Origin: Candidatus Bipolaricaulota bacterium
Lineage (GTDB): Bacteria > Bipolaricaulota > Bipolaricaulia > M55B111
DNA: 11,026 nucleotides
Reading direction: 5' to 3'
Assembly (NCBI GenBank): GCA_018334615.1
Contig: JAGXLP010000031.1
Coordinates: 1 to 11,026 of the forward strand
Shown: one piece after another, positions 1-6,362 of the stretch
Layout of the letters: every line of letters begins with the position of its first letter
How positions within the stretch are numbered: position 1 is the first letter of the stretch
Position numbers and translations under genes: made by a program
The notes under the pieces: generated by a model
Databases searched by the model: none
Told to the model about the DNA's origin: nothing
The model's input: the letters and a program-made list of their open reading frames with translations, nothing else

Positions 1-259
1 CGGCAAACGTGCTGACAAACGGCTTCTTGCCTTCCATGGCCAAACCGGCGGCCATACCCATCATATTGGCCTCGGTAATCCCCACGTTAAAGAACCGATC
101 GGGAAATTCCTGACCGAAGTACTTGGTTCGGGTAGAACCGGCCAGATCGGCAGTTAGCACGACTATGTCTTCGTCTTCCCCTCCCAGCTGGGTAAGCATC
201 TCTCCATAAACATCTCTAATTTTGGCCTTTTCATCTCTACTGGTAACTAATTTAGACAC
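1..259 (-). CDS. Transketolase C-terminal subunit (partial, 3' end outside window)
   Basis: The first 86 codons of a split transketolase's C-terminal half, running off the left edge. Transketolase moves two-carbon ketol units between sugar phosphates in the non-oxidative pentose phosphate pathway, using thiamine diphosphate; this half supplies the pyrimidine-binding domain. Visible family features are VVLTADLAGSTRT (residues 33-45), FPDRFFNVGITEANM (52-66) and a GMAAGLA stretch followed by PFVSTFA. E63 in ITEANM matches the conserved glutamate that activates the cofactor (family knowledge). The start is GTG at 257-259, with GGGAGG at 265-270 and a 5-base spacer. The start is therefore real and this is not the middle of a full-length transketolase. 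The N-terminal subunit is normally encoded just upstream; here that space is a long gene-free gap and then HU. DXS and other pyrimidine-domain proteins are less likely given the FFNVGITEANM context. Confidence 0.88.
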   Translation of the reverse strand, partial: MSKLVTSRDEKAKIRDVYGEMLTQLGGEDEDIVVLTADLAGSTRTKYFGQEFPDRFFNVGITEANMMGMAAGLAMEGKKPFVSTFA

Positions 260-264
260 TATAA

Positions 265-270
265 CCTCCC
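265..270 (-). promoter_or_regulatory. Shine-Dalgarno site of the transketolase subunit
   Basis: GGGAGG on the minus strand, 5 bases before the GTG at 259. It fixes the start of the C-terminal subunit and shows it is translated as a separate protein. I found no convincing -35/-10 pair just upstream. Confidence 0.75.
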
Positions 271-643
271 TAAAATCTCAAGGTTTCAGCAAACGATACC
301 CTTCTTTATTGACTTAATTATCTATCGGGTACAGGGTAAAGTTTACTGAATACTTACATCAACTTCCCGGAAAAACCCTGACTTTTCGACCTTACAACTC
401 TCTTCTTTCTCTCATCCTGAAAAACCCCGGTGATCCAGGCGGAGTTTCCTTTCCCACCAAAGGTTTAAAAGTAACCCACTTCTCCTCATTTGGCGTTGAA
501 ATTAGAGTGGCCCAATTTAAAAAGTAATAGGGCTTCACTTCACTCACTACCACTTCTAACCAACAAACCAGGAATTATTCAGCTATAACAAGGAGTGCCG
601 GGCCTGAGTTAAATTATCAATAAGTATGTAGAAATCCCAAATT

Positions 644-664
644 CACTGGCAGAACCAACCAGTG
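644..664 (+). other. Small hairpin with partial T tract
   Basis: CACTGG (644-649) and CCAGTG (659-664) form a perfect 6-base-pair stem with a 9-base loop, followed on the plus strand by TTTCTTT. It looks like a weak intrinsic terminator reading rightwards, but no plus-strand gene lies upstream, so its role is unclear. On the minus strand no T tract follows. It may be chance. Confidence 0.3.
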
Positions 665-726
665 TTTCTTTGAAGAAAATAAGAAGAAGAGAGTAATAAG
701 AATTGTTCTCAAAACCTCATAAACCA

Positions 727-766
727 CTATTTCGTAGGGAACAGGAAACCGTCCCCTACGAAATAG
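727..766. repeat. REP/REPIN-like inverted repeat
   Basis: Two perfectly complementary 13-base arms, CTATTTCGTAGGG (727-739) and CCCTACGAAATAG (754-766), flank a 14-base centre. Read on the minus strand, the centre gives GGGGACGGTTTCCTGTTCCC. From memory, GGGGACGGTT...GTCCC hairpins of this kind are scattered through many bacterial genomes with REP-associated tyrosine transposases (Y1_Tnp, RAYT). No transposase is present here, so this would be a non-autonomous copy. No T tract follows either arm, so it is not an ordinary intrinsic terminator. The long perfect stem is seen directly; the element class is inference. Confidence 0.6.
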
Positions 767-881
767 CCGTCACTACCATTATTTTACTATCCTAACCTAA
801 AGCTTCATTCACCCAACTTTTCAACGGGTAACTCCCCGAAAATTGACAGAGAAGAGAACTCCGGTCCCAGAAAAGTCTTTA

Positions 882-1208
882 TTAGTCCTTTTCTATTTTG
901 AGCTCTCCCGAACCGGTTTCCACTGCTTTCAGGCTTTCTCGGACTCCTTCCTTTAAGTTTTTGCCCGTTTTAAAAGCTGGGACTACTTTACTCGGTACCT
1001 TGATCTTCTCCCCGGTCTGGGGATTAATTCTTTCAGTTGCCTTCCTCGACCTGGTTTCAAACTTTCCGAATCCAGTCAATAGAACCTCTTCGTTGTTCTT
1101 CAAAGCCTCCGTAATAATATCGATGACCGAATCCAGGGCTTTTTTCGAATCTTTTTTCGTGAAACCGGTAGCCTCGCTCAATCTGTCAACAAACTCGCCT
1201 TTGTTCAT
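882..1208 (-). CDS. hup: DNA-binding protein HU with C-terminal extension
   Basis: HU-family nucleoid protein: a dimer that bends DNA with little sequence preference and compacts the chromosome. The opening MNKGEFVDRLSEATGFTKKD, the core GFGKFE (46-51), and the arm motif INPQTG (61-66) with the intercalating proline P63 are all present, followed by KVPSKVVPAFKTGKNLKEGV. The protein is 108 residues against the usual 90 or so. The extra 16 or so residues (about 93-108) form a mixed-charge tail after the normal end helix. The start is ATG, with AGGAGG 11 bases upstream, a rather long spacer, but no better start exists. The gene is monocistronic on the minus strand, has its own extended -10 promoter, and diverges from the lipid kinase gene. 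IHF is the alternative, but the arm sequence and single-gene context fit HU. Confidence 0.95.
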   Translation of the reverse strand: MNKGEFVDRLSEATGFTKKDSKKALDSVIDIITEALKNNEEVLLTGFGKFETRSRKATERINPQTGEKIKVPSKVVPAFKTGKNLKEGVRESLKAVETGSGELKIEKD

Positions 1209-1275
1209 GTGAAATTTAACCTCCTGTTGGGTTTAATAAATTTACAAACCGTACCGAAATTTGACTGTAGAGTGG

Positions 1276-1305
1276 ATTATAACAGGGCTTCCCGCCAATA
1301 TCCAA
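1276..1305 (-). promoter_or_regulatory. Predicted sigma-70 promoter of HU
   Basis: On the minus strand: -35 TTGGAT (1300-1305), an 18-base spacer, and a perfect -10 TATAAT (1276-1281) preceded by TGT, giving an extended -10. Transcription would start near 1269, leaving a leader of about 60 bases that contains the AGGAGG site. Perfect -10 and extension suit a strongly expressed gene such as HU. Confidence 0.65.
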
Positions 1306-1463
1306 TTCTAGAAAGAAAACCAGACACCTATTAGATTTAAACTCTACCAATTAGACCTATAAATTAACTTTATCCTAATCCTACAGAGGTTTTCAAGGGT
1401 TTGTAACGAAAGTTTCCGAAAAACGACCAAGGTCCTATACTTCTAAACTCAAATCAGTTAAGA

Positions 1464-1492
1464 TTGACACTACAATTTGACAAGAGCACAAT
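1464..1492 (+). promoter_or_regulatory. Possible promoter of the lipid kinase gene
   Basis: A perfect -35 TTGACA (1464-1469), a 17-base spacer, and CACAAT (1487-1492), which matches four of six -10 bases. A second TTGACA lies at 1477-1482 but has no good -10 at the right distance. Transcription would start about 45 bases before the gene. Confidence 0.45.
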
Positions 1493-1542
1493 AAAAACCA
1501 CTCAGTCGCCTAAAATACTTTATACCACAGACGGTGAAGTAA

Positions 1543-2463
1543 ATGCAAATTAAATTCGTCCTCAACCCGGTTGCCGGGCGAGGAAATTCGCTCAAAATAC
1601 TACCCAGGGTAAAGGAAAGACTTGAGCAAGAGGGCGTACAATACGAGATATTAAAGACAAAATACCCCGGGAACGGGGCGGAGCTTGCCAGGAGATTAGA
1701 GAAATCGGGGGATATCATCGCCGCTATTGGTGGTGACGGAACGGTCCGGGAGGTTATAAACGGGGTTCGATCTCCGGAGACCCCGATAGGAATTATCCCC
1801 GCGGGCATGGGCAATGACCTTGCCAGAAGCCTGGGAATACCGTCAGAAGCTTCGAAAGCAACTCAAAACTTGCTCAACCTTAATACTTCGAGGGTTGACC
1901 TGGGTTCTGAACGGGGTAAGTTATTCAACGTCATGGGTGTCGGTTTTCCAGCTGAAGTCGTCGGGACAATCAACAGATATAAAAACGGCTTTATCAAAGG
2001 ATCGGTGATATATCTCCTGGGTTTGTTACATTCTCTGACCAAACTGGAAACCTACGACCTGCGCCTGGAAACAGATGGCGAAATTAGAGACCTTCAGGCA
2101 AATGCGGTCTTCGTGGCTAATTCCAAATTTACCGGAGGAGGAATTAAGTTAATCCCTCATGCGGGACTAACCGATGGCTTACTTGACGTCGCGGTAATTT
2201 CCGAAGCAGGAAGAACTGAACTTGTCCTGGCCCTAAAACGGGCTTACCAGGGTCGACACGTGGACCATCCAAAGATAGAATTTATGCGGGCTAAGTCAAT
2301 TAGAATCGAAGCAAAGTCAAATTTGCCCAAGATGTTCGACGGGGAACTAGAGGGTGTTACTCCGGCAGAACTAGAAATCGCCCCAAGAGCCCGAACCATC
2401 ATCGTTCCCCCTCGAACCGAAGAGGATATCATAAAACGAGAAAGCCATAGGATATATCGCTAA
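1543..2463 (+). CDS. YegS/BmrU-family lipid kinase (diacylglycerol kinase catalytic domain)
   Basis: A soluble, membrane-associating lipid kinase that transfers phosphate from a nucleotide to a lipid hydroxyl. Diacylglycerol, phosphatidylglycerol and sphingoid bases are family substrates; the one here is unknown. The N-terminal nucleotide-binding part carries NPVAGRG (8-14), the signature GGDGT (63-67) and PAGMGND (86-92). The C-terminal beta-sandwich part carries FNVMGVGF (128-135), GGGIKLIPHAGLTDGLLDV (198-216) and FDGEL (265-269). At 306 residues the length is normal. In the usual GFDA motif the aspartate is replaced by proline (GFPA, 134-137), a small deviation. The ATG follows only a weak purine-rich site (GGTGAAG). 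It stands alone, divergent from HU and convergent with the phosphoesterase gene. NAD kinase is excluded by the GMGND and DGLLDV motifs. Confidence 0.9.
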   Translation: MQIKFVLNPVAGRGNSLKILPRVKERLEQEGVQYEILKTKYPGNGAELARRLEKSGDIIAAIGGDGTVREVINGVRSPETPIGIIPAGMGNDLARSLGIPSEASKATQNLLNLNTSRVDLGSERGKLFNVMGVGFPAEVVGTINRYKNGFIKGSVIYLLGLLHSLTKLETYDLRLETDGEIRDLQANAVFVANSKFTGGGIKLIPHAGLTDGLLDVAVISEAGRTELVLALKRAYQGRHVDHPKIEFMRAKSIRIEAKSNLPKMFDGELEGVTPAELEIAPRARTIIVPPRTEEDIIKRESHRIYR

Positions 2464-2494
2464 ACCCCTGTCTCTACCGGACTTTAAATCACTA

Positions 2495-3712
2495 TCAATC
2501 AAGTTTTTCTATCAATATCTCATCTATCAGTCTCCGGTTAACGTCCATCTCCACATTGCATCCAACCCTTGCCCCTCCCCCGCTTCGGTTGAGCTTTGCA
2601 ACTTCCACTGTCTGGAGCTTCATTTCCTCATTTTTGACCGCAACTCGAACGTAATGTAAAGAATCTCCGTGGGCCTTTTTAGAGAATTCAAACCTGGAAT
2701 TGAGACGACCGGTAGGAGCTCCTCCCCCGCCTGTTACCACGTACGTAACTCCGTTTTTCTCCAGTCTTTCGTAGGAATGGACATGGCCGTTAAATACTAG
2801 CTCCACTCCGTATTTCTCGAATAAGGACCCCCAGCTGCTTTCCAGCCCGGCGTCCTTCCCGCTAGAGTATCTCGAGGAAAACATAGGGTGATGAAACATT
2901 ACTACCGTAAACGGCCTGGTTTGGTTTTTCAGCTCTTTTTCCAGCCAGGCTTTCTCTTTTATAAAACTATTCAACCCGATCAGATTGGCATTGGAGTCCA
3001 GAACTATAAAATTGACCTTTCCGTACTCAAACGAATACCATTGCTTCTCGTAATCTCCACCCCCGGAAGGGAGAGCAAAACTCTCATAATAGCTCTCGTC
3101 GTTCTTCTCGTGATTTCCAAGAACCGGAAAGAGTGGAATTGATCCGGAGAACGGCTCAGTCGCCCAGAAAAAATCGGCCCAGTTGGGAGAAACCGGACTT
3201 TCTACAAGATCGCCCGTATGAACGATAAAAGCGGGATTGGACGGATCCAGAGCCATCTCTGACGCCACCAATCGGTGTCTTTCCGGACACGTCCTCGTGT
3301 CTCCATAAACGAAGAAAGTAAATTCCTCCGGCTCGCTCTTCGGGGTCTCGAAATAATTCAAGCTAAACTGACCGGGTGACTGGCCGATACGGTAAACGTA
3401 CTTGGTTCCAGGGCTGAGATCTGTCAGGGAAACGTGGTGAAAAATTTCTCCCTCCTGACGATCGGATACTTTCTCTCGCAGTTTATTTTTCTCCAGAAAG
3501 TAACTGGCCCGGTCATAATACACCCCTTCGGGACCGTTTTCCGCCCTCCAGTTGACCACGACAGTCGATTCATCCGTGAGGGTTAAGTAAGGCCCCCAGA
3601 CTCCGGGCAACTCCTCCTGAGCCACAACGCCGGAACCAGGCGCTGTCAGAGCGAAAAACAAAACAAGCCCTAACACAAGAATTTTGAACCTATTAAGTGA
3701 GATTTTTAGCAC
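2495..3712 (-). CDS. Secreted metallophosphoesterase, purple-acid-phosphatase-like
   Basis: Predicted exported two-metal phosphoesterase of 405 residues. A basic, hydrophobic signal peptide (about 1-31, ending near VVA-QEE) is followed by a fibronectin-III-like domain (about 37-110, with DLSPGTKYVYRIG), as in purple acid phosphatases. The calcineurin-like domain then carries GDTRT (D138), HTGDLVE (D168), GNHE (N200, H201), MFHHP (H274/H275) and NGHVHSYER (H310, H312), the complete metal-ligand set. In true purple acid phosphatases the second motif is GDxxY, whose tyrosine binds ferric iron; here that position is E171, so it is probably not purple. I start at GTG 3710-3712, because AGAGGTG at 3719-3725 is 6 bases upstream. 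The earlier in-frame GTG at 3719-3721 lies inside that site. It is the last of three minus-strand genes after the glycosyltransferase fusion. Its substrate cannot be read from sequence. Confidence 0.85.
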   Translation of the reverse strand: MLKISLNRFKILVLGLVLFFALTAPGSGVVAQEELPGVWGPYLTLTDESTVVVNWRAENGPEGVYYDRASYFLEKNKLREKVSDRQEGEIFHHVSLTDLSPGTKYVYRIGQSPGQFSLNYFETPKSEPEEFTFFVYGDTRTCPERHRLVASEMALDPSNPAFIVHTGDLVESPVSPNWADFFWATEPFSGSIPLFPVLGNHEKNDESYYESFALPSGGGDYEKQWYSFEYGKVNFIVLDSNANLIGLNSFIKEKAWLEKELKNQTRPFTVVMFHHPMFSSRYSSGKDAGLESSWGSLFEKYGVELVFNGHVHSYERLEKNGVTYVVTGGGGAPTGRLNSRFEFSKKAHGDSLHYVRVAVKNEEMKLQTVEVAKLNRSGGGARVGCNVEMDVNRRLIDEILIEKLD

Positions 3713-3718
3713 AGGTAT

Positions 3719-3725
3719 CACCTCT
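3719..3725 (-). promoter_or_regulatory. Shine-Dalgarno site deciding the phosphoesterase start
   Basis: AGAGGTG on the minus strand (continuing AT), 6 bases before the GTG at 3712. The alternative GTG three codons earlier is part of this site and has no site of its own, so the shorter protein is favoured. Confidence 0.7.
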
Positions 3726-3819
3726 TTTTGGCAATAACTTAAACCCCCTCAAAAAGCAAAGAGCGTTGGTAAAATTGATTCGAATTTATAAAGAATGACT
3801 TCGATACAAACCTACCGCC

Positions 3820-6138
3820 TTAATTATTGCTTCGAGAATCCTGGTAGAGGTTGGTATCTCTATTTAATTCTCCCATCAACCTATACATTCGCTGAAGTGA
3901 TATAAGCCAGGAAACCAGGGACTCCGCGCCTTCGTTCTCGTTTACCCTAGACGGATGGAGACCGTCCTTGCAACCACCGGTTCGAAAGTCGTACAGGGGG
4001 ATACCCAGATCATTTCGACCCAAAAACCAATTGAAAACAGTGTAGATATTATTCAGGTAATAGAGATCTTCAGTGGCTCTGTAAGCCTCCCAGTTTGCCT
4101 CAATTAGAGCGGCGGCTTCTACTGGTTGCTGGTCGAAATCGGCTTTCTTCTCGCCCCTAACGAGCCATCCATCATTCCCAATTAAGGAGATATGTCCTTC
4201 TTCCTGATCCTTCTGGACTTCGTTGAGCCATCGAAGGCTTCTCAGGCCCCAGTCTTTCATTTCATCGTTCGAGGTAAATTCCCCCCAGACGATAAGTGCC
4301 TGCGGCAATCTGGGGTTTTCATAAGTCACGCTATCTTCCGGCCAGATCCAGTCTTCGGTTGAGTGTTCCTTGTAATTACGCAGCAGTTTATCGGCCAACT
4401 CTTCCCCGACTAACTTTCTGTTTCTATCGCCACCAAATTTACCCAGGTAATCTCTGATACCCAGAATAGAAAATGCCCAGGCTCGGGGCGAGGTAAACTC
4501 GCTAACCGATTCCACGGCCTGACGGAACAATTGGTTTCCGTAACCAGCCAGCGCGTCGTTGGGGCTTTCACGGACTAACTTACCTGTTGCCCAGAGCAGA
4601 CGACCATGAGGATCCTCATTCCTCCCCTCGTCCTTCCACTCGCGATCAAATGAAAGAAAGTTCCTAACTTCGTTCTTATCGGAATTCAGAGCCGCTCCGA
4701 GAAACGAGAGATACCCTCTCAACAACTTCAGCGCTGATTTGTCACCAAAGGTGTTCCACTGATTTAGAGACACGATGGCGGCGCGAGCATTGTCGTCCGT
4801 TGTATATCCAAATTCTCTATTGGGAACTGTATAAGATGCGTGCTGATAAATACCCGTATCGTCGGTCAAAGTGAACAGATGGTCGAGTTTTACCTCCGGA
4901 AGATCCGGCAGGCTGTCACTCGGGTCAACTTGACCCCCTGTAGAAACCGCGGGCGCCTCTTTGTACTTTTTAAGCGCTCTTTCGTACGTTTCCTGGTAAT
5001 CGCCAGCTACTGAGTGCCAGATCATATCTCTCCCGAATTGATAGGCGGTACGTCTCATCTGCTGGCGTTTACCTTCATTGCCAAGTAGGTCAACTATTGC
5101 GCCAGCAGTTGCGTCCGGATCCTCAAACGGAACCAGTTTTCCCCTCCCATCAGCCAGTAACTCCTCGGCGTACCAGTACGGCGTGGACACAACCGCATTT
5201 CCCAGAGCCACGGCATAGGCAAGAGTACCTGAAGATATTTGATCCCGAGACAGGTAGGGCGTGAGGTAAATATCACTCGTGACCAGGTATTTTATCAATT
5301 CATCCAGCGGAACAAACATCTCGTGAAAAGCGACGTTATTCTGCAATCCCCTTTCCTTGACCATCCTTTCCAGGTTTAACCTGTACTCCTCCCCATGGGT
5401 TTCTTTGACGTGAGGATGGGTGGCACCAAGAATAATGTACAGCGATTCGGGAAATTCGTCAGCCACCCTCTCCATTGCCTCTATAGCAACTTCTACACCT
5501 TTATTTGGGCCCAGCAGCCCGAACGTAAGGATTACCGGACGACCTTCAACCCCATAGTCTTCTTTGTAATATGAAGTATCGAGAAAGGGTACGTCGGGAG
5601 CACCGTGAGGAATCATGGTTACCTTTTCTCCCGGGACGTCATAAACCTCCTTAAGCAGGTCCTTCCCTTTGTTAGCAAGTACGACCACTTCAGTCGATTC
5701 GGCACAGACCTTCTCCAAAACCTCCCGCTGATGAGGAGAAGGGTCATCCAGTATCGTATGAAGCGTAGAGACAACAGGTTTTCTTATGCTCTCCAGAAAA
5801 GTAAACAAATTATCGCCGTCTTCCCCGCCAAATATTCCGTATTCGTGCTGTATATTGACGACTTTGGTATCCGACAGGTTTACGTAATCAGCTGCCCTGC
5901 GGTAATCTAACCTATTCATGGCATTGATTTCAAACCCAACTTCCGAGTCGTAGTCGTAACCCTCGGGCCGATCGTTCAGCGCAGCTATACTGACCCTGCC
6001 CCTCGCGGATAACTCTTCCCCGTATTTTTTTGAGACGTTCCTTGCTAGATCGTGGGTAAACGTTCCAATACCGCATTTCCTGGGCGGATAGGTAGCAAGA
6101 AAAGTTACTGGTATCTTTTTCAGTTTATCGTTAGACAT
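3820..6138 (-). CDS. GT4-type glycosyltransferase fused to a helical glycosidase-like domain
   Basis: A 772-residue two-part protein. The N-terminal half (about 1-395) is a GT-B retaining glycosyltransferase of GT4 type: YPPRKCGIGTF (17-27), NIQHEYGIFGG (95-105), IPHGAPD (176-182), FGLLGPNKG (206-214). The usual donor-binding E-x7-E is replaced by Q300 and Y308 in DQISSGTLAYA. The C-terminal half (about 416-772) is helical with acid- and tryptophan-rich motifs: YTTDDNARA (445-453), NEDPHGR (507-513), WPEDSVTYENPR (599-610), DQQPVEAA (669-676), NENEGAES (733-740). These recall six-hairpin (alpha/alpha toroid) glycosidases, but I cannot assign a family. ATG at 6136-6138 is chosen because GGGAGGT lies directly upstream; the in-frame GTG at 6151-6153 has no site. 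The GH130 gene lies upstream on the same strand, separated by 224 bases. A role in building or remodelling a mannose-containing glycan is inferred from that neighbour. Confidence 0.85.
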   Translation of the reverse strand: MSNDKLKKIPVTFLATYPPRKCGIGTFTHDLARNVSKKYGEELSARGRVSIAALNDRPEGYDYDSEVGFEINAMNRLDYRRAADYVNLSDTKVVNIQHEYGIFGGEDGDNLFTFLESIRKPVVSTLHTILDDPSPHQREVLEKVCAESTEVVVLANKGKDLLKEVYDVPGEKVTMIPHGAPDVPFLDTSYYKEDYGVEGRPVILTFGLLGPNKGVEVAIEAMERVADEFPESLYIILGATHPHVKETHGEEYRLNLERMVKERGLQNNVAFHEMFVPLDELIKYLVTSDIYLTPYLSRDQISSGTLAYAVALGNAVVSTPYWYAEELLADGRGKLVPFEDPDATAGAIVDLLGNEGKRQQMRRTAYQFGRDMIWHSVAGDYQETYERALKKYKEAPAVSTGGQVDPSDSLPDLPEVKLDHLFTLTDDTGIYQHASYTVPNREFGYTTDDNARAAIVSLNQWNTFGDKSALKLLRGYLSFLGAALNSDKNEVRNFLSFDREWKDEGRNEDPHGRLLWATGKLVRESPNDALAGYGNQLFRQAVESVSEFTSPRAWAFSILGIRDYLGKFGGDRNRKLVGEELADKLLRNYKEHSTEDWIWPEDSVTYENPRLPQALIVWGEFTSNDEMKDWGLRSLRWLNEVQKDQEEGHISLIGNDGWLVRGEKKADFDQQPVEAAALIEANWEAYRATEDLYYLNNIYTVFNWFLGRNDLGIPLYDFRTGGCKDGLHPSRVNENEGAESLVSWLISLQRMYRLMGELNRDTNLYQDSRSNN

Positions 6139-6141
6139 ATT

Positions 6142-6148
6142 ACCTCCC
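6142..6148 (-). promoter_or_regulatory. Shine-Dalgarno site deciding the glycosyltransferase start
   Basis: GGGAGGT on the minus strand, followed by AAT and the ATG at 6138. The upstream in-frame GTG (6151-6153) precedes this site and lacks one of its own, so the first five codons of the longer reading are probably untranslated. Confidence 0.7.
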
Positions 6149-6362
6149 ACCAAAATAACTCAACCCTAACTTTCGCGTTCTCTTAACTAATTTAAAAAAC
6201 AAAGGACAAAACGAAATTCCTCCGCCTCGAGAAATTTAGCTTCTTCAACCAGCACCTCGGAGGGCCGATAATCTTTACGTTTTTACGCCAGTAGCTTCAA
6301 AATTAACCAGGTCAACGGGGGTTTTGGCACTTTTTCGGATTTTACCCGACAGTCATCCCTCG

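Larger units (their letters stand above)
260..881. other. 622-base gene-free gap
   Basis: No plausible coding region on either strand. It lies downstream of HU and upstream of the transketolase subunit, both on the minus strand. It contains a strong inverted repeat at 727-766 and a smaller hairpin at 644-664. The rest shows no structure I can name. The transketolase promoter must lie in or beyond this gap, but I could not identify it. A small RNA cannot be excluded. Confidence 0.6.
1209..1542. promoter_or_regulatory. Divergent intergenic region between HU and lipid kinase
   Basis: This 334-base region separates the divergent HU and lipid kinase genes. It holds the HU promoter on the minus strand and a likely kinase promoter on the plus strand. 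The central part, about 1306-1463, is AT-rich; I see no coding region, clear repeat or operator in it. Confidence 0.6.

Noticed and set aside
898..1212. Plus-strand open frame of 104 codons over HU
   Set aside because: It is fully antisense to a clear HU gene, with no family resemblance.
1477..1482. Second TTGACA upstream of the lipid kinase as an alternative -35
   Set aside because: No -10-like hexamer lies 16-18 bases downstream.
1470..1814. Minus-strand open frame of 114 codons across the lipid kinase start
   Set aside because: It covers the kinase promoter and N-terminal motifs in antisense; no ribosome site or recognisable domain.
5605..5910. Plus-strand open frame of 101 codons inside the glycosyltransferase
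   Set aside because: It is antisense to strongly conserved GT4 motifs and has no supporting signals.
6301..6362. Hairpin TCGGG/TCCGA after the GH130 stop as a terminator
   Set aside because: The stem is only 5 pairs with a G-U, and it is followed by A residues on the transcript, not U.
6139..6362. Possible separate promoter for the glycosyltransferase (TTGAAG, 17 bases, TAAAGA)
   Set aside because: The -10 matches only three of six bases; the gap could hold a promoter, but this one is not convincing.
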